64,000 nt of DNA, from assembly GCF_014203355.1 (NCBI RefSeq), contig NZ_JACHIR010000001.1:62001-126000 (forward strand), in the 5' to 3' direction. A model generated the notes under the pieces. That model was not told where the DNA came from. It did not search any database and was given only the letters and a program-made list of their open reading frames with translations. This document shows positions 33,960-42,771 of this stretch, in pieces (within the stretch, counting starts at the first letter, position 1; every line of letters starts with the position of its first letter). Origin of the DNA: Kutzneria kofuensis. Lineage in GTDB: Bacteria; Actinomycetota; Actinomycetes; Mycobacteriales; Pseudonocardiaceae. The position numbers were made by a program, and so were the translations under genes.

Positions 33960-34771
33960 GGAACCAGCGGCCGCACCTGCTCGGCGACGAAGCGCACGAA
34001 GCCGACGGGATCGGGCTCGTCGCCGGTGGGCTGCAGGATCACGGTGTCGGCGCCGGCGTCGACCAGCTCCCGGACGGCGGCCGCGACGGTCTCGGCGTCG
34101 CCGGCGACGCCCACGTCCGGGCTGGTGCGGCGCAGGCGCTCCACCGCGTCGGGGCCGGTGGCGACGTGCAGGGGGGCGATGATCTCGTGGTCGATGAACT
34201 CCCGGATCCGGCGGACGCCGTCGACGGTCTCGTCGGCGACGAGCAGCGTGCCGTCGGCGGCCTCGGCGGTCAGCCGCAGGGTCTTCGGCCCGATGCCGCC
34301 GGCGTACACCTTCACGGGGTCCGAGGGCGGCCAGTCCAGACGCACCTTGTCCAGCTTCACGTACGTCCCGTCGACGCTGACCTCCTCGCCGCGCAGCAAT
34401 GCCCGCAAAGCGTCGAGGTACTCCCGCAGCAACGTCAGCGGCGACGACACGCGGGCTCCGACCTGGCCCATCCAGCCCTGCACGCCGTGACCGACGCCGA
34501 GGATCACCCGGTCGGGGAACAGCCGGTGCAGGGTCGCCACCTCCATGCCGGTGAGGGCGACGTTGCGCAGCGGCACCGGCAGCAGCCCGATGCCGACGCG
34601 CACCCGTTCGGTCCACGCGAGGGCGGCGGCCGCGCTGGCGATCCCGCTCTCGGAGAAGCAGTCCTCCCACACCCACAGCTGGTCGAGCTCCCACGCTTCT
34701 GCGGTCTCCGCCATGGGGCGCAGGAGCTCGGGCGCGAACTGGGGCCGGAACACGGTGCCGAGGGCAGTCAT
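33956..34771 (-). CDS. LLM class F420-dependent oxidoreductase
   Basis: A 271-residue luciferase-like barrel protein. LDQLWVWEDCF, VRVGIGLLPVPLRN and VILGVGHGVQGWMGQ are typical of actinobacterial LLM proteins that use coenzyme F420. It would carry out hydride transfer to or from a small carbonyl or imine substrate, which cannot be named. The start is ATG 34771. The hydrolase gene on the same strand ends 9 bp upstream, so the two are probably co-transcribed. Confidence 0.85.
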   Translation of the reverse strand: MTALGTVFRPQFAPELLRPMAETAEAWELDQLWVWEDCFSESGIASAAAALAWTERVRVGIGLLPVPLRNVALTGMEVATLHRLFPDRVILGVGHGVQGWMGQVGARVSSPLTLLREYLDALRALLRGEEVSVDGTYVKLDKVRLDWPPSDPVKVYAGGIGPKTLRLTAEAADGTLLVADETVDGVRRIREFIDHEIIAPLHVATGPDAVERLRRTSPDVGVAGDAETVAAAVRELVDAGADTVILQPTGDEPDPVGFVRFVAEQVRPLVP

Positions 34772-34780
34772 GCCGCCTTC

Positions 34781-35512
34781 CTACCAGCCCCCGGTGCGGG
34801 TGATCACGTCCATCAGCGTGCCCGGATCCTCGACGTGCAGGTTGTGGCCGAGCCCCGGCAGCACCTCGACGTGCTCGGCCAGCGCCCGCACCTGCTCCGG
34901 GGAGCTCATCGGGTCGTTCTCGCCGGTCACCATCAGCACCGGGCACTTGGCCGCGGCGAGCAGGCCCCGCATGTCCGGCCGGCCGACGGCGAACGTCGCC
35001 GGGTCCAGCGCCAGCCGCCAGCCGTCGCCGGTGGTGGCGAGCCCGTCCGGGTCCGCCGGCATCAGACCGCCGAGACCGGACACCTTGAGGTAGCGTTGCG
35101 CCGCCTCTTCCTTGCTGCCGAACACCTTCACGGGTCGCTGCGCCATCGCGGCGGCGCCGGCGAGTTCGTCGTCGGTCCACTCCACCTTCACGCCGACGGC
35201 GACCGCGCGCCGCACCTCGACGCCGTACCAGCCGCTGGCCAGCGCGACGGCGAGCACGCCGCCGAGGGAGTGGCCGATCACGGTGACCGGCTCGCCCGCC
35301 GGCAGGTGCTCGGCGACCGCGCCGGCCATGGCGCCGAAGGAGTACCGTTTCAGCCGGCCGGATCTACCGTGTCCGGGCAGGTCGGGGGCGATCCAGCGGC
35401 GGTCGAGCCGCTCGGTGAAGCCGTCCCACACCGCGCCCGTCGCGCCCAGCCCGTGCAGCAGCAGCACCGTCGGTCCACCGGCTCCACCTGTTCGCACCCT
35501 CAACGTGTCCAC
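34781..35512 (-). CDS. Alpha/beta hydrolase
   Basis: A 243-residue serine hydrolase. LLLHGLGATGAVW gives the oxyanion loop, GHSLGGVLAV the nucleophile elbow, GENDPMSS the acid, and GLGHNLHVE the histidine. The GTG at 35512 (VDTLRVRTGG) was chosen; sequence upstream in frame belongs to the antisense of the P450 gene. It is divergent from the P450 with about 42 bp between starts and leads the LLM gene. Confidence 0.85.
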   Translation of the reverse strand: MDTLRVRTGGAGGPTVLLLHGLGATGAVWDGFTERLDRRWIAPDLPGHGRSGRLKRYSFGAMAGAVAEHLPAGEPVTVIGHSLGGVLAVALASGWYGVEVRRAVAVGVKVEWTDDELAGAAAMAQRPVKVFGSKEEAAQRYLKVSGLGGLMPADPDGLATTGDGWRLALDPATFAVGRPDMRGLLAAAKCPVLMVTGENDPMSSPEQVRALAEHVEVLPGLGHNLHVEDPGTLMDVITRTGGW

Positions 35513-35554
35513 CGTGCGGATCTTTCCCCACCACGGCCCCGGCGGGCTAGCGTC

Positions 35555-36826
35555 GTGGCCGTGGACGCCGCCGTGATCAACGATCCCGAGACCTATGTGC
35601 GTGGAGTGCCGCACGATCTGCTCGATGCTTTGCGTGCGGAAGCGTCCGTGCTGCGGGTGGCCGATTTCTGGGCGGTGCTGCGGCACGCCGAGGTGCGGCA
35701 GGTGCTGCGCAACCCGCAGCTGTTCTCGTCCAACCTGGGCGGCACGCAGATCCGCGATCCCGCGACGCCGGAGGACCTGCGGTACGTGCGGCGAATGATG
35801 CTCAACATGGATCCGCCGGACCATCCCCGGCTGCGCGGGCTGCTGGCGCGGGCGTTCACGCCGCGGGCCGTCGCCCGGCTGACGGATCGGATCACCGGAT
35901 GGGCGGACGACCTGGTGGCCGCGGTGCAGCCCGACGGCGGCGCGGATCTGGCCAGGCAGCTGGCCGACCTGCCGCTGCTGACGCTGGCCGAGGTGTTCGG
36001 CGTCCCGGAGCGGGACCGGCGGCTGATGTTCGACTGGAGCAGCCGGGTGATCGGCTTCCAGGACCCCGAGTACGCGGTGATCGACACCGTCGACGCCGAC
36101 GGCGTGACCGACATGGCGCGGGCGGCGCTGGCCGTGCGGCCCAGGCCGGGGCCTGACGGGGCGATGCCCGATCCGCGTACCCGGCAGGGCATGCCCGACC
36201 TGTACGCGTACGCGACGGCGCTCGGCGAGCACAAGCGTTCCCAGCCCGGCGACGACGTGATGAGCAACCTCATGCGGCACGTCGACGACGACGGCGGCCG
36301 GGTGTCGATCGAGGAGTTCGAGAACCTGTTCTGGCTGTTCTCCGTGGCCGGCAACGAAACACTGCGCAACGGCATCCCCGGCGGGTTGATCGCCCTGATG
36401 TCGCACCCCGACCAGTACCGGCGGCTGCTGGCCGACCGGTCGCTGCTGCCGACGGCGATCGACGAGATGCTGCGGTGGTGGACGCCGGTGATGCACTTCC
36501 GCCGCACCGCGACCGCCGACACCACACTGTCCGGAGTGGACATTCGCGCCGGGGACAAGGTGGTCGTGTGGTTCTCCTCGGCCAACCGGGACGAGCGGGT
36601 GTTCCCCGACCCGCACGCGTTCGACGTCGGCCGCTCCCCCAACGACCACCTCACGTTCGGCCACGGCCCCCACTTCTGCCTCGGCGCGCAGCTGGCCCGG
36701 GCGCAGATGACCGCCGTGTTCACGGCCGTGTTGGACCGTTTGGGCGAGATTCGCTCGGCCGGCGAGCCGATCCGGCTACGGTCCAGTTTCCAGAACGGAG
36801 TGAAGAGCCTGCCGGTCACGTGGTGA
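35555..36826 (+). CDS. Cytochrome P450 (CYP124/125/142-like)
   Basis: A 423-residue bacterial P450. The heme-binding loop is FGHGPHFCLGAQLAR, the ExxR motif is in DEMLRWW, and the I-helix reads AGNETLRN. The AGNET form and the overall segments resemble mycobacterial CYP124/125/142, which hydroxylate the ends of branched lipids and sterol side chains; substrate here is inference. Two GTG codons (35555 and 35561) are possible starts and no clear ribosome site precedes either. No ferredoxin gene is adjacent. Confidence 0.9.
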   Translation: MAVDAAVINDPETYVRGVPHDLLDALRAEASVLRVADFWAVLRHAEVRQVLRNPQLFSSNLGGTQIRDPATPEDLRYVRRMMLNMDPPDHPRLRGLLARAFTPRAVARLTDRITGWADDLVAAVQPDGGADLARQLADLPLLTLAEVFGVPERDRRLMFDWSSRVIGFQDPEYAVIDTVDADGVTDMARAALAVRPRPGPDGAMPDPRTRQGMPDLYAYATALGEHKRSQPGDDVMSNLMRHVDDDGGRVSIEEFENLFWLFSVAGNETLRNGIPGGLIALMSHPDQYRRLLADRSLLPTAIDEMLRWWTPVMHFRRTATADTTLSGVDIRAGDKVVVWFSSANRDERVFPDPHAFDVGRSPNDHLTFGHGPHFCLGAQLARAQMTAVFTAVLDRLGEIRSAGEPIRLRSSFQNGVKSLPVTW

Positions 36827-36848
36827 CCTCGACTGGGGAGGATGTGCC

Positions 36849-37211
36849 TTGCTCAAGTTCGTCGTCGGTGTCGCGCTGGCCGCCGTGGCCACCAGCTGCG
36901 GGCCGAGTCAGATCGGGACCACGCCGTCCCCGGGTGCGCCGCCCGCCACGTCCACATCGCCGCTCATCCACCACTGGGCGATGCCCAACCTGGTCGGCTC
37001 CGGCCTCCAGGACGCGCAGGACGCCATCCAGAAGCTGACCGGCAACGAGATCTTCTTCAGCGGCTCGCACGACGTCAGCGGCAAGGGCCGGCACCAGATC
37101 CTGGACCGGGACTGGAAGGTGTGCAGCCAGAACATCGCCGCCGGCACCCAGATCCAGGCCGGTGTGAAGATCGACTTCGGTGTGGTCAAGCTGGCGGAGC
37201 AATGTCCGTGA
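36849..37211 (+). CDS. Small secreted PASTA-domain protein
   Basis: A 120-residue protein with a short hydrophobic leader ending in ATSCG, a weak lipobox, so probably a lipoprotein. After a Pro/Ser/Thr-rich spacer, one PASTA-like domain runs from MPNLVGSGLQDAQDAI to the C-terminus, with two cysteines (VCSQN and EQC) that may pair. PASTA domains bind peptidoglycan fragments or act as spacers. The TTG at 36849 follows GAGGA. Confidence 0.75.
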   Translation: MLKFVVGVALAAVATSCGPSQIGTTPSPGAPPATSTSPLIHHWAMPNLVGSGLQDAQDAIQKLTGNEIFFSGSHDVSGKGRHQILDRDWKVCSQNIAAGTQIQAGVKIDFGVVKLAEQCP

Positions 37212-37279
37212 CGGCTGTCGAGGACGCGGCGCCGGCTCCGACCGTAGGGTGACGAACGCCTACGGAGGAGACGCGACCG

Positions 37280-38029
37280 ATGGACTTCGAGCGCCACTGC
37301 GCCGAGATCGTCACCCAGACCGAGCTGCTGGCCGAGGGCGTGACCGGCGCCGATCTGACCGCCCGCGTGCCGGCCTGCCCGGAGTGGAGCCTGGGCGGGC
37401 TGCTCCGGCACCTCGGCAAGGCGCACGCGTGGATCGAGGAGATCGCCCGCACCCGGGCGCAGGAGCCGGTGCCGGACCCGTCGCGCGACGTGAACGGGGA
37501 CGACTCGGGTGAGCCGCCGGTGGGGTGGCTGCTGGACGGGGCGAAGCGGCTGGCGGCGTCGATCCGCGACGCCGGGCCGAACGCGCTGGTGTGGACGCCG
37601 CTGGCGCCGATGCCGGTGTCGTTCTTCGCCCGCCGGATGGTCCACGAGACGCTGGTGCACCGGGCGGACGCGATGCAGGCCGCCGGCCGGGAGTTCGTGG
37701 CCGGCCCGGAGGTCGTCACCGACGCCGTCGACGAGTGGATGGAACTGGACCAGCTGCCGCAGCACTTCGAGTTCAACCCGGCCAAACGGGACCTGCTCGG
37801 CCCCGGCCGCACCTTGGCCTTCCGCGCCACCGACGCGGACGCGGCCTGGCACGTGGACCTCACCGGCGACGCCATCGTGAACGGGCGCGGTGACAAGCCG
37901 GCCGCCGTCACGGTCGAGGCGCCGCTGACCGACCTGCTGCTGATCATCTACCGCCGTCAGGTCCCGGTCGGCGTGACCGGCGACGCCGAGCTGTTGGCCT
38001 TCTGGTCCGAGCACGTGACGTTCGGTTAG
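37280..38029 (+). CDS. Maleylpyruvate isomerase family, mycothiol-dependent type
   Basis: A 249-residue protein with an MDMPI N-terminal DinB-like helical bundle and a C-terminal domain. CPEWSLGGLLRHLGKAHAW carries one metal-ligand histidine, and RMVHETLVHRADA the later histidines. Enzymes of this group use mycothiol, as in maleylpyruvate isomerase. The ATG at 37280 follows GGAGG. Its stop overlaps the stop of the convergent methyltransferase-like gene. The substrate is unknown. Confidence 0.85.
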   Translation: MDFERHCAEIVTQTELLAEGVTGADLTARVPACPEWSLGGLLRHLGKAHAWIEEIARTRAQEPVPDPSRDVNGDDSGEPPVGWLLDGAKRLAASIRDAGPNALVWTPLAPMPVSFFARRMVHETLVHRADAMQAAGREFVAGPEVVTDAVDEWMELDQLPQHFEFNPAKRDLLGPGRTLAFRATDADAAWHVDLTGDAIVNGRGDKPAAVTVEAPLTDLLLIIYRRQVPVGVTGDAELLAFWSEHVTFG

Positions 38030-38589
38030 GGGGCGACGGCCACCCACAGCGGCAGCGGGTGGCCGCTCTCCTTCGGGGTGAGCCGCTGCACGGCGGCGAA
38101 GCCGGCGGCGGTCAACCCGGCCGTGACCTGGGCGCCGGTGATCACCTGGTGCCGGGTCGACACCGCCCGGATCAGCTCCCACTGGCTGCCGGAGCGGGCC
38201 AGCTGCAGCACCTCCAGGCCGTAGGACTGCCCGTCCTCGGCCCAGTCCCACAGCTGCACGGTGACCTGGCGCTGGTCCCCGCGCCCGGACACGCGGGGCG
38301 GCGGGGCGGTCGGGCGGAGGCGGCGCAGCTTGTCCAGCTCGGGCACGGCGGCGATGAACAGGCCGCCGGGGCGCAGCGCCAGCCGCGCCGCCGCGAGCGC
38401 CGCGTCGAGGCCGTTCTCGTGCGCCAGTCGCGGCAGCAGGTCGTCGTTGGCGTGCACCACATCCAACTGGCCGGCCGGCATCTGGGCCAGCACGTCGAGC
38501 AGATCGGCGAACCGATGGTCGCCGGGGCCCAGCACTGCGGTGGCCACGTCGGCGAACACGCGGTCGCCCGCGGGTCTCGGTGTGGTCAC
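38026..38589 (-). CDS. Methyltransferase-like protein lacking SAM motif I
   Basis: A 187-residue protein (GTG 38589) that resembles the second half of class I methyltransferases: LDVVHANDDLLPRLAHE, then ALRPGGLFIAAVPELDKL as the usual post-motif strand, then GLTAAGFAAVQRL near the end. The glycine-rich SAM loop expected in the first 60 residues is missing; that stretch reads FADVATAVLGPGDHRFADLL. It may be a degenerate or non-catalytic member, or bind SAM differently. A longer N-terminus (to 38640) would not add the motif. Confidence 0.65.
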   Translation of the reverse strand: MTTPRPAGDRVFADVATAVLGPGDHRFADLLDVLAQMPAGQLDVVHANDDLLPRLAHENGLDAALAAARLALRPGGLFIAAVPELDKLRRLRPTAPPPRVSGRGDQRQVTVQLWDWAEDGQSYGLEVLQLARSGSQWELIRAVSTRHQVITGAQVTAGLTAAGFAAVQRLTPKESGHPLPLWVAVAP

Positions 38590-38778
38590 GCGACCAAGCC
38601 TACGGGTCGGCCCTCTGGGGGATTGCCGGCGGTCCGACACTAGGGTGAACCAACACGCAAGCGCGACCGTCGAACCGGTTACAGCTGGACACCTGGCGAC
38701 TCCAAGTAATACTTTACGCCATTAGGAGTACATACAGCCTCCGTTCAGAGGTGCCACGGTCACGTGCTCACCCAGTAG

Positions 38779-38796
38779 TGTCACTGCTGCGTGACA
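38779..38796. promoter_or_regulatory. Inverted repeat before the XRE regulator
   Basis: TGTCAC and GTGACA are perfect complements separated by six bases, 22 bp before the ATG of the XRE gene. The position suits an autoregulatory operator. A GAGGAG ribosome site follows. Confidence 0.5.
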
Positions 38797-38817
38797 AGTT
38801 GACAGCGAGGAGTCACT

Positions 38818-39801
38818 ATGACGATCGCTGCTGGTCATCCGGACCTGTCGTTCGTCGACACCGTGCCAGCCGACCGGGACGAACTGGTCGGCCTGCTGGC
38901 CACCGGTCCGTTTCCCGACGCCTTGCGCGCCGCGATCAAGACCAGCCGGTTGAGCCTGGACCGTATCCAGCACCGGCTCGGGCTGCGGGGCACCACCATC
39001 AGCGTCGCCACGCTCAGCTACTGGCAGTCCGGCCGGAGAAGGCCGGAACGGCCGGAGTCCCTCGAGGCACTGCGCCACCTGGAAGCCGTGCTCGGCGTGC
39101 CGCCGAGCTCGCTGACGGCGCTGCTCGGCCCGCCCAGGCCGCGCGGCCGGCGCAGCCGTCCGACCAGGGTGCTGCCGATCGACGCGCTGTGGTCGCGGCG
39201 GGAGCGGCTGGCCACGCTGCTGTCCCGCGTCGACACGACGTCCGACTGCCGCCTCGGCCGGCTCAGCCAGCACGACCGCATCGAGGTGGCTCCCGACGGT
39301 GGGCAGCGCTCGCTGTGGGTACGCCAGGTGCTGCGCGCGGAGCAGGACGGCGCGGACCGCTGGGTGCTGGTCTACGACGCCGAGTCCGGCCCGGGCGTGA
39401 TCCCGGAGCTGACCAACCTGAGCAACTGTCGGGTCGGCCGGACCGCGGTGGACGAGGAGTCCAGCATCATGGTCGCCGAGCTGGTCTTCGACCGGACGCT
39501 CGCGCGCGGCGACACGGTGATCATGGAGTACCAGCTGAACCACCCGGGCCCGCAGTACCCGGCCAGCGGCAACGCCTACTGCCGCAAGTTCCGGCTGCCG
39601 GTCCGCGAGTACGTCATCGAGGTGCGGTTCGACCAGTCGCGGCTGCCGGCGCGCTGCCAGCAGTACGCGGTGCCGGCCGGCGAGGAGGGCCCGTCCCGCC
39701 GCCGCAACCTCACGCTCGACCCGTCCGGTGGCGTGCACTCGGTCGCGCTGGGCTTCGGCCCCGGCGTGTTCGGCATCCGCTGGGACTGGCCCAGCCGCTA
39801 G
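38818..39801 (+). CDS. XRE-type helix-turn-helix protein
   Basis: A 327-residue protein. Residues about 36-105 form an XRE-like HTH (ALRAAIKTSRLSLDRIQHRL, then ISVATLSYWQSGRRRP), followed by a long C-terminal region rich in beta strands with no family that I recognise. Relatives with this build are common in actinomycetes and are annotated as transcriptional regulators. ATG 38818 follows GAGGAG. A strong terminator ends the unit. It lies just upstream of the alpha-galactoside cluster, but its terminator separates it and no link is shown. Confidence 0.75.
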   Translation: MTIAAGHPDLSFVDTVPADRDELVGLLATGPFPDALRAAIKTSRLSLDRIQHRLGLRGTTISVATLSYWQSGRRRPERPESLEALRHLEAVLGVPPSSLTALLGPPRPRGRRSRPTRVLPIDALWSRRERLATLLSRVDTTSDCRLGRLSQHDRIEVAPDGGQRSLWVRQVLRAEQDGADRWVLVYDAESGPGVIPELTNLSNCRVGRTAVDEESSIMVAELVFDRTLARGDTVIMEYQLNHPGPQYPASGNAYCRKFRLPVREYVIEVRFDQSRLPARCQQYAVPAGEEGPSRRRNLTLDPSGGVHSVALGFGPGVFGIRWDWPSR

Positions 39802-39816
39802 AGAGCATCCCGAAGG

Positions 39817-39849
39817 AGCCCGTCGCCTGCCCCCGGCGGCGGGCTTTTT
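39817..39849 (+). terminator. Intrinsic terminator after the XRE gene
   Basis: AGCCCGTCGCC pairs with GGCGGCGGGCT (one G-U pair) around a seven-base loop, followed by TTTTT. It is one of the few U-run terminators in this GC-rich window. Confidence 0.9.
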
Positions 39850-39865
39850 CGTGGGCACCACCTGC

Positions 39866-39891
39866 TCGTAAATTACGAATAAATATTGACA
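39866..39891 (+). promoter_or_regulatory. Operator plus -35 box, site 1 of the galactose cluster
   Basis: TCGTAAATTACGA (39866-39878) is a perfect 13-bp palindrome; its centre lies 14 bases before TTGACA (39886-39891), a consensus -35. The site precedes the secreted GH27 and SDR genes. The same geometry occurs at 46046-46071 and, degenerate, at 43413-43438. Confidence 0.75.
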
Positions 39892-39959
39892 GCGCGGGTC
39901 CCGCCCCGGCACCCTTCGTCCCGGCAGCAGCGCAGCCGCCAGGAACGAGGTAACTATCG

Positions 39960-42041
39960 ATGTCCCCCTTGTTACGCAGACTCACGCTCGCCTGCGCGGT
40001 GGCGCTCGGCATCGGCACGCTGGCGGCGCCCGTCGCGACCGCCGACGCCGACCACCACGCGAGCGACAGCGTCATCTCCCCCACCCCGTACATGGGCTGG
40101 AACTCCTACTTCGGCCTCGGCGCCCCGACCGAGCAGAACGTGCACAGCGTCGCCAACTTCCTGGTGTCGAGCGGCCTGTCCAAGGCCGGCTACGACATCG
40201 TCTGGCTGGACGGCGGCTGGCAGGCCGACCCGCCCCGGACGCCCGCCGGCGACCTGGCCGTCGACCCGGCGCGCTGGCCGGGCGGCATGCCGGCGCTGGT
40301 CGCGTTCATCCACGGCCTCGGCCTGAAGGCCGGTATCTACACCGACGCCGGCGCCTACGACGGCAAGAACTGCGGCCTCGGCAGCGGCGGCGGCTACTAC
40401 CAGCGCGACGCCGACCAGTTCGCCCGGTGGGGCTTCGACGCCGTCAAGATCGACTTCCTCTGCGGCCTGGCCCAGAAGCTCGACCCGGCGGTGGCGTTCC
40501 ACGAGTTCTCCCAGGCCGTCGCCAACACCGGCCGCAAGATGATCCTCAACCTGTGCGACCCGGTCACCTCCGTCTGGGGCGTGCCGGACTGGCCGTCGAC
40601 CCGGGAGGCCGGCTACGCCTACACCTGGGGTCCGACCAACGCGACCTCCTGGCGCACCGACACCGACGTGGCCTTCGGCAATCCGACGCCCGGCGAGTGG
40701 CCCGCCGTGCTGCGCAACATGGACGACAACGCGGCGCACCCCGAGGCGCAGAGCCCTGGTCACTACAACGACCCGGACTACCTGATCCCGATGCGTCCCT
40801 TCCCCACCGGCGGCACCGAGCTGACCGAGGAGGAGTCGACCACGCAGTTCGTGATGTGGGCGGAGATGGCATCGCCGCTGATCATCGGCTCCGACCCGCG
40901 CACGCTGCCGCAGTCGATGCTCGACACGCTGAAGAACCCGGAGATCCTGGCCGTCGACCAGGACCCGCTGGCGATCCAGGGTGTTCGGGTGGCCGACTCC
41001 GGCGGCGGCAACGTCTACAGCAAGGTGTTGTCCGGCAAGGGAAACCGGGCGGTCGTGCTGCTGAACCGGAGCAGTGACCCGTCGGACATGACCGTGGACT
41101 TCGCCAAGGCCGGCCTGAGCGGCGACGTCAAGGTCCGTGACCTGCGGGCCCGCGCCGACAAGGGCACCGTCACCGGTTCGTACACGGCCACGGTTCCGGC
41201 CCACGGCACCGTGATGCTGAAGCTGTCCGGCACGGACCTCACGCCGGGCAGGGACCTCGGCGGCAACGCCAGCGACAGCCCGGCCCTGGTCCGGTTCGAC
41301 GACACGCACGCCTACACCTTCGTGCGGGACGTGTCCGGCCAGCTCGCGGAGAGCACGGTCGGCAGCGGCAAGTGGGCCAAGCTCGGCGGCCCCACCCACG
41401 ACCAGATCGTCGGCCAGCCCGCGGCCTACGCCTCCGGCGCCGACCGGGTGGACGTCTTCGTGCGCGGCACGGACAACGCGGCGTACCAGCGGACGTTCGA
41501 GCACGGGCGCTGGGGCAACTGGGTGAAGCTCGGCGGCAACCTGACCGACTCCCCCACCGTCGCCTTCACGTCGCCGACGCAGTGGACCCTGGTGGCCCGC
41601 GGCGCCGACGGCAAGGTGTGGCAGCGCGGCTCCGGCGGCTACGGCAACTGGACGTCGCTGGGTTCACCGAGCGACAAGCCGATCTACGGTCGCCCCAGCG
41701 CGGTCGCCGACGCCAACGGGACGCACATCGTGGTGCGGGCCTTCGACGACAGCGCTTGGCTGTGGGAGCAGAACACGGGCTGGACCGCCCTCGGCGGCGT
41801 GATCAGCACCGCCCCGACGCTGCTGGCGACCTCCGGCCGGCTGTACCTGTTCGCCCGAGCCAGTGACTACACGCTGTGGCAGCGCAACTTCACCGACGGT
41901 TCGTGGGGAGGATGGTTCCCCCGCGGCGAGTACGCCAGCAACGCCATCGTCGGCACCCTCGGTGTCGCGGCCGGCGCCAACGGCTCGGCGTGGGTGGCCG
42001 TCCGCGGTGTGGACGACCACGTGCACCAGACCGTGCTGTGA
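39960..42041 (+). CDS. Secreted GH27 alpha-galactosidase with C-terminal lectin-like propeller
   Basis: A 693-residue exported protein with a signal peptide ending near VATADAD. The GH27 barrel begins PYMGWNSYFGLG; the nucleophile is in FDAVKIDFLCG, the acid/base Asp in SWRTDTDV, and HYNDPDYLIP is the family signature. After the beta domain (to about 425) comes a domain of five repeats with a VFVRGTDNAAYQR...WGNWVKLGG pattern, like PLL-type sugar-binding propellers. It should bind a polymer and free alpha-galactose (or beta-L-arabinopyranose) outside the cell. The likely start is ATG 39960. It begins a transcript with the SDR gene 15 bp downstream. Confidence 0.9.
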   Translation: MSPLLRRLTLACAVALGIGTLAAPVATADADHHASDSVISPTPYMGWNSYFGLGAPTEQNVHSVANFLVSSGLSKAGYDIVWLDGGWQADPPRTPAGDLAVDPARWPGGMPALVAFIHGLGLKAGIYTDAGAYDGKNCGLGSGGGYYQRDADQFARWGFDAVKIDFLCGLAQKLDPAVAFHEFSQAVANTGRKMILNLCDPVTSVWGVPDWPSTREAGYAYTWGPTNATSWRTDTDVAFGNPTPGEWPAVLRNMDDNAAHPEAQSPGHYNDPDYLIPMRPFPTGGTELTEEESTTQFVMWAEMASPLIIGSDPRTLPQSMLDTLKNPEILAVDQDPLAIQGVRVADSGGGNVYSKVLSGKGNRAVVLLNRSSDPSDMTVDFAKAGLSGDVKVRDLRARADKGTVTGSYTATVPAHGTVMLKLSGTDLTPGRDLGGNASDSPALVRFDDTHAYTFVRDVSGQLAESTVGSGKWAKLGGPTHDQIVGQPAAYASGADRVDVFVRGTDNAAYQRTFEHGRWGNWVKLGGNLTDSPTVAFTSPTQWTLVARGADGKVWQRGSGGYGNWTSLGSPSDKPIYGRPSAVADANGTHIVVRAFDDSAWLWEQNTGWTALGGVISTAPTLLATSGRLYLFARASDYTLWQRNFTDGSWGGWFPRGEYASNAIVGTLGVAAGANGSAWVAVRGVDDHVHQTVL

Positions 42042-42056
42042 CACGAGGAGTTTCTG

Positions 42057-42749
42057 TTGAGTGACCGTTGTGCTGTCGTGACGGGGGCCGCGTCCGGTAT
42101 CGGCGCGGCCACCGCCCGGCGGCTCACCGCGGACGGCTACCGGGTGATCGGCGTGGACATCGCCGAGGGTCCCGAGGTGGCCGTCCGCGGCGACGTGAGC
42201 GCGCAGGCGACCTGGGACGAGGCGTCCCGGCTGGCCGGCGGGCCGGTGGACGCGTTGGTGAGCAACGCCTTCACCGTCGTCGTGAAGCCGCTGCACGAGC
42301 AGACGCCGGCCGAGTGGTCGCGTCAGATCGACGTCAACCTGACCGCCGCCTACCTCGGCGCGCACCAGTTCCTGCCGTCGCTGCGGGAGCGGCGCGGCGC
42401 GATCGTGCTGGTGTCGTCGGTGCACGCGCGGGCGGGCCTGCCCGGACATCCGGCCTACGCCGCGAGCAAGGGCGCTCTGGTGTCGCTGGGGCGGCAACTG
42501 GCCGTCGAGTACGCGCCCGAGGTGCGGGTGAACACGGTGCTGCCGGGGCCGGTGCTCACGGGCGCGTGGGATCGAGTGTCCGAAGAGGACAGGTTGCGCA
42601 GTCAGGAATCGACGCCGTTGCGTCGGCTCGGTGATCCGTCGGAGGTGGCGTCGGTGGTGGCGTTCCTGCTGTCGGCGGAGGCGTCCTTCGTCACCGGCGC
42701 GGATCTCGTGGTCGACGGCGGCTGGACCGTGCAGAAGGACTCGGCGTGA
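42057..42749 (+). CDS. SDR oxidoreductase, candidate galactose 1-dehydrogenase
   Basis: A 230-residue short-chain dehydrogenase. TGAASGIG is the cofactor loop, followed by VDALVSNAF; VSSVHAR and PAYAASKGAL give the Ser-Tyr-Lys triad; VDGGWTVQ closes the fold. The TTG at 42057 follows GAGGAG. Being co-transcribed with an alpha-galactosidase and sharing an operator type with galactonate dehydratase, it is a good candidate for oxidising galactose to galactonolactone. That assignment is inference from context; the family as such has many substrates. Confidence 0.85.
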   Translation: MSDRCAVVTGAASGIGAATARRLTADGYRVIGVDIAEGPEVAVRGDVSAQATWDEASRLAGGPVDALVSNAFTVVVKPLHEQTPAEWSRQIDVNLTAAYLGAHQFLPSLRERRGAIVLVSSVHARAGLPGHPAYAASKGALVSLGRQLAVEYAPEVRVNTVLPGPVLTGAWDRVSEEDRLRSQESTPLRRLGDPSEVASVVAFLLSAEASFVTGADLVVDGGWTVQKDSA

Positions 42750-42771
42750 ACTCCGTGCGGTGCTGGCCTTT

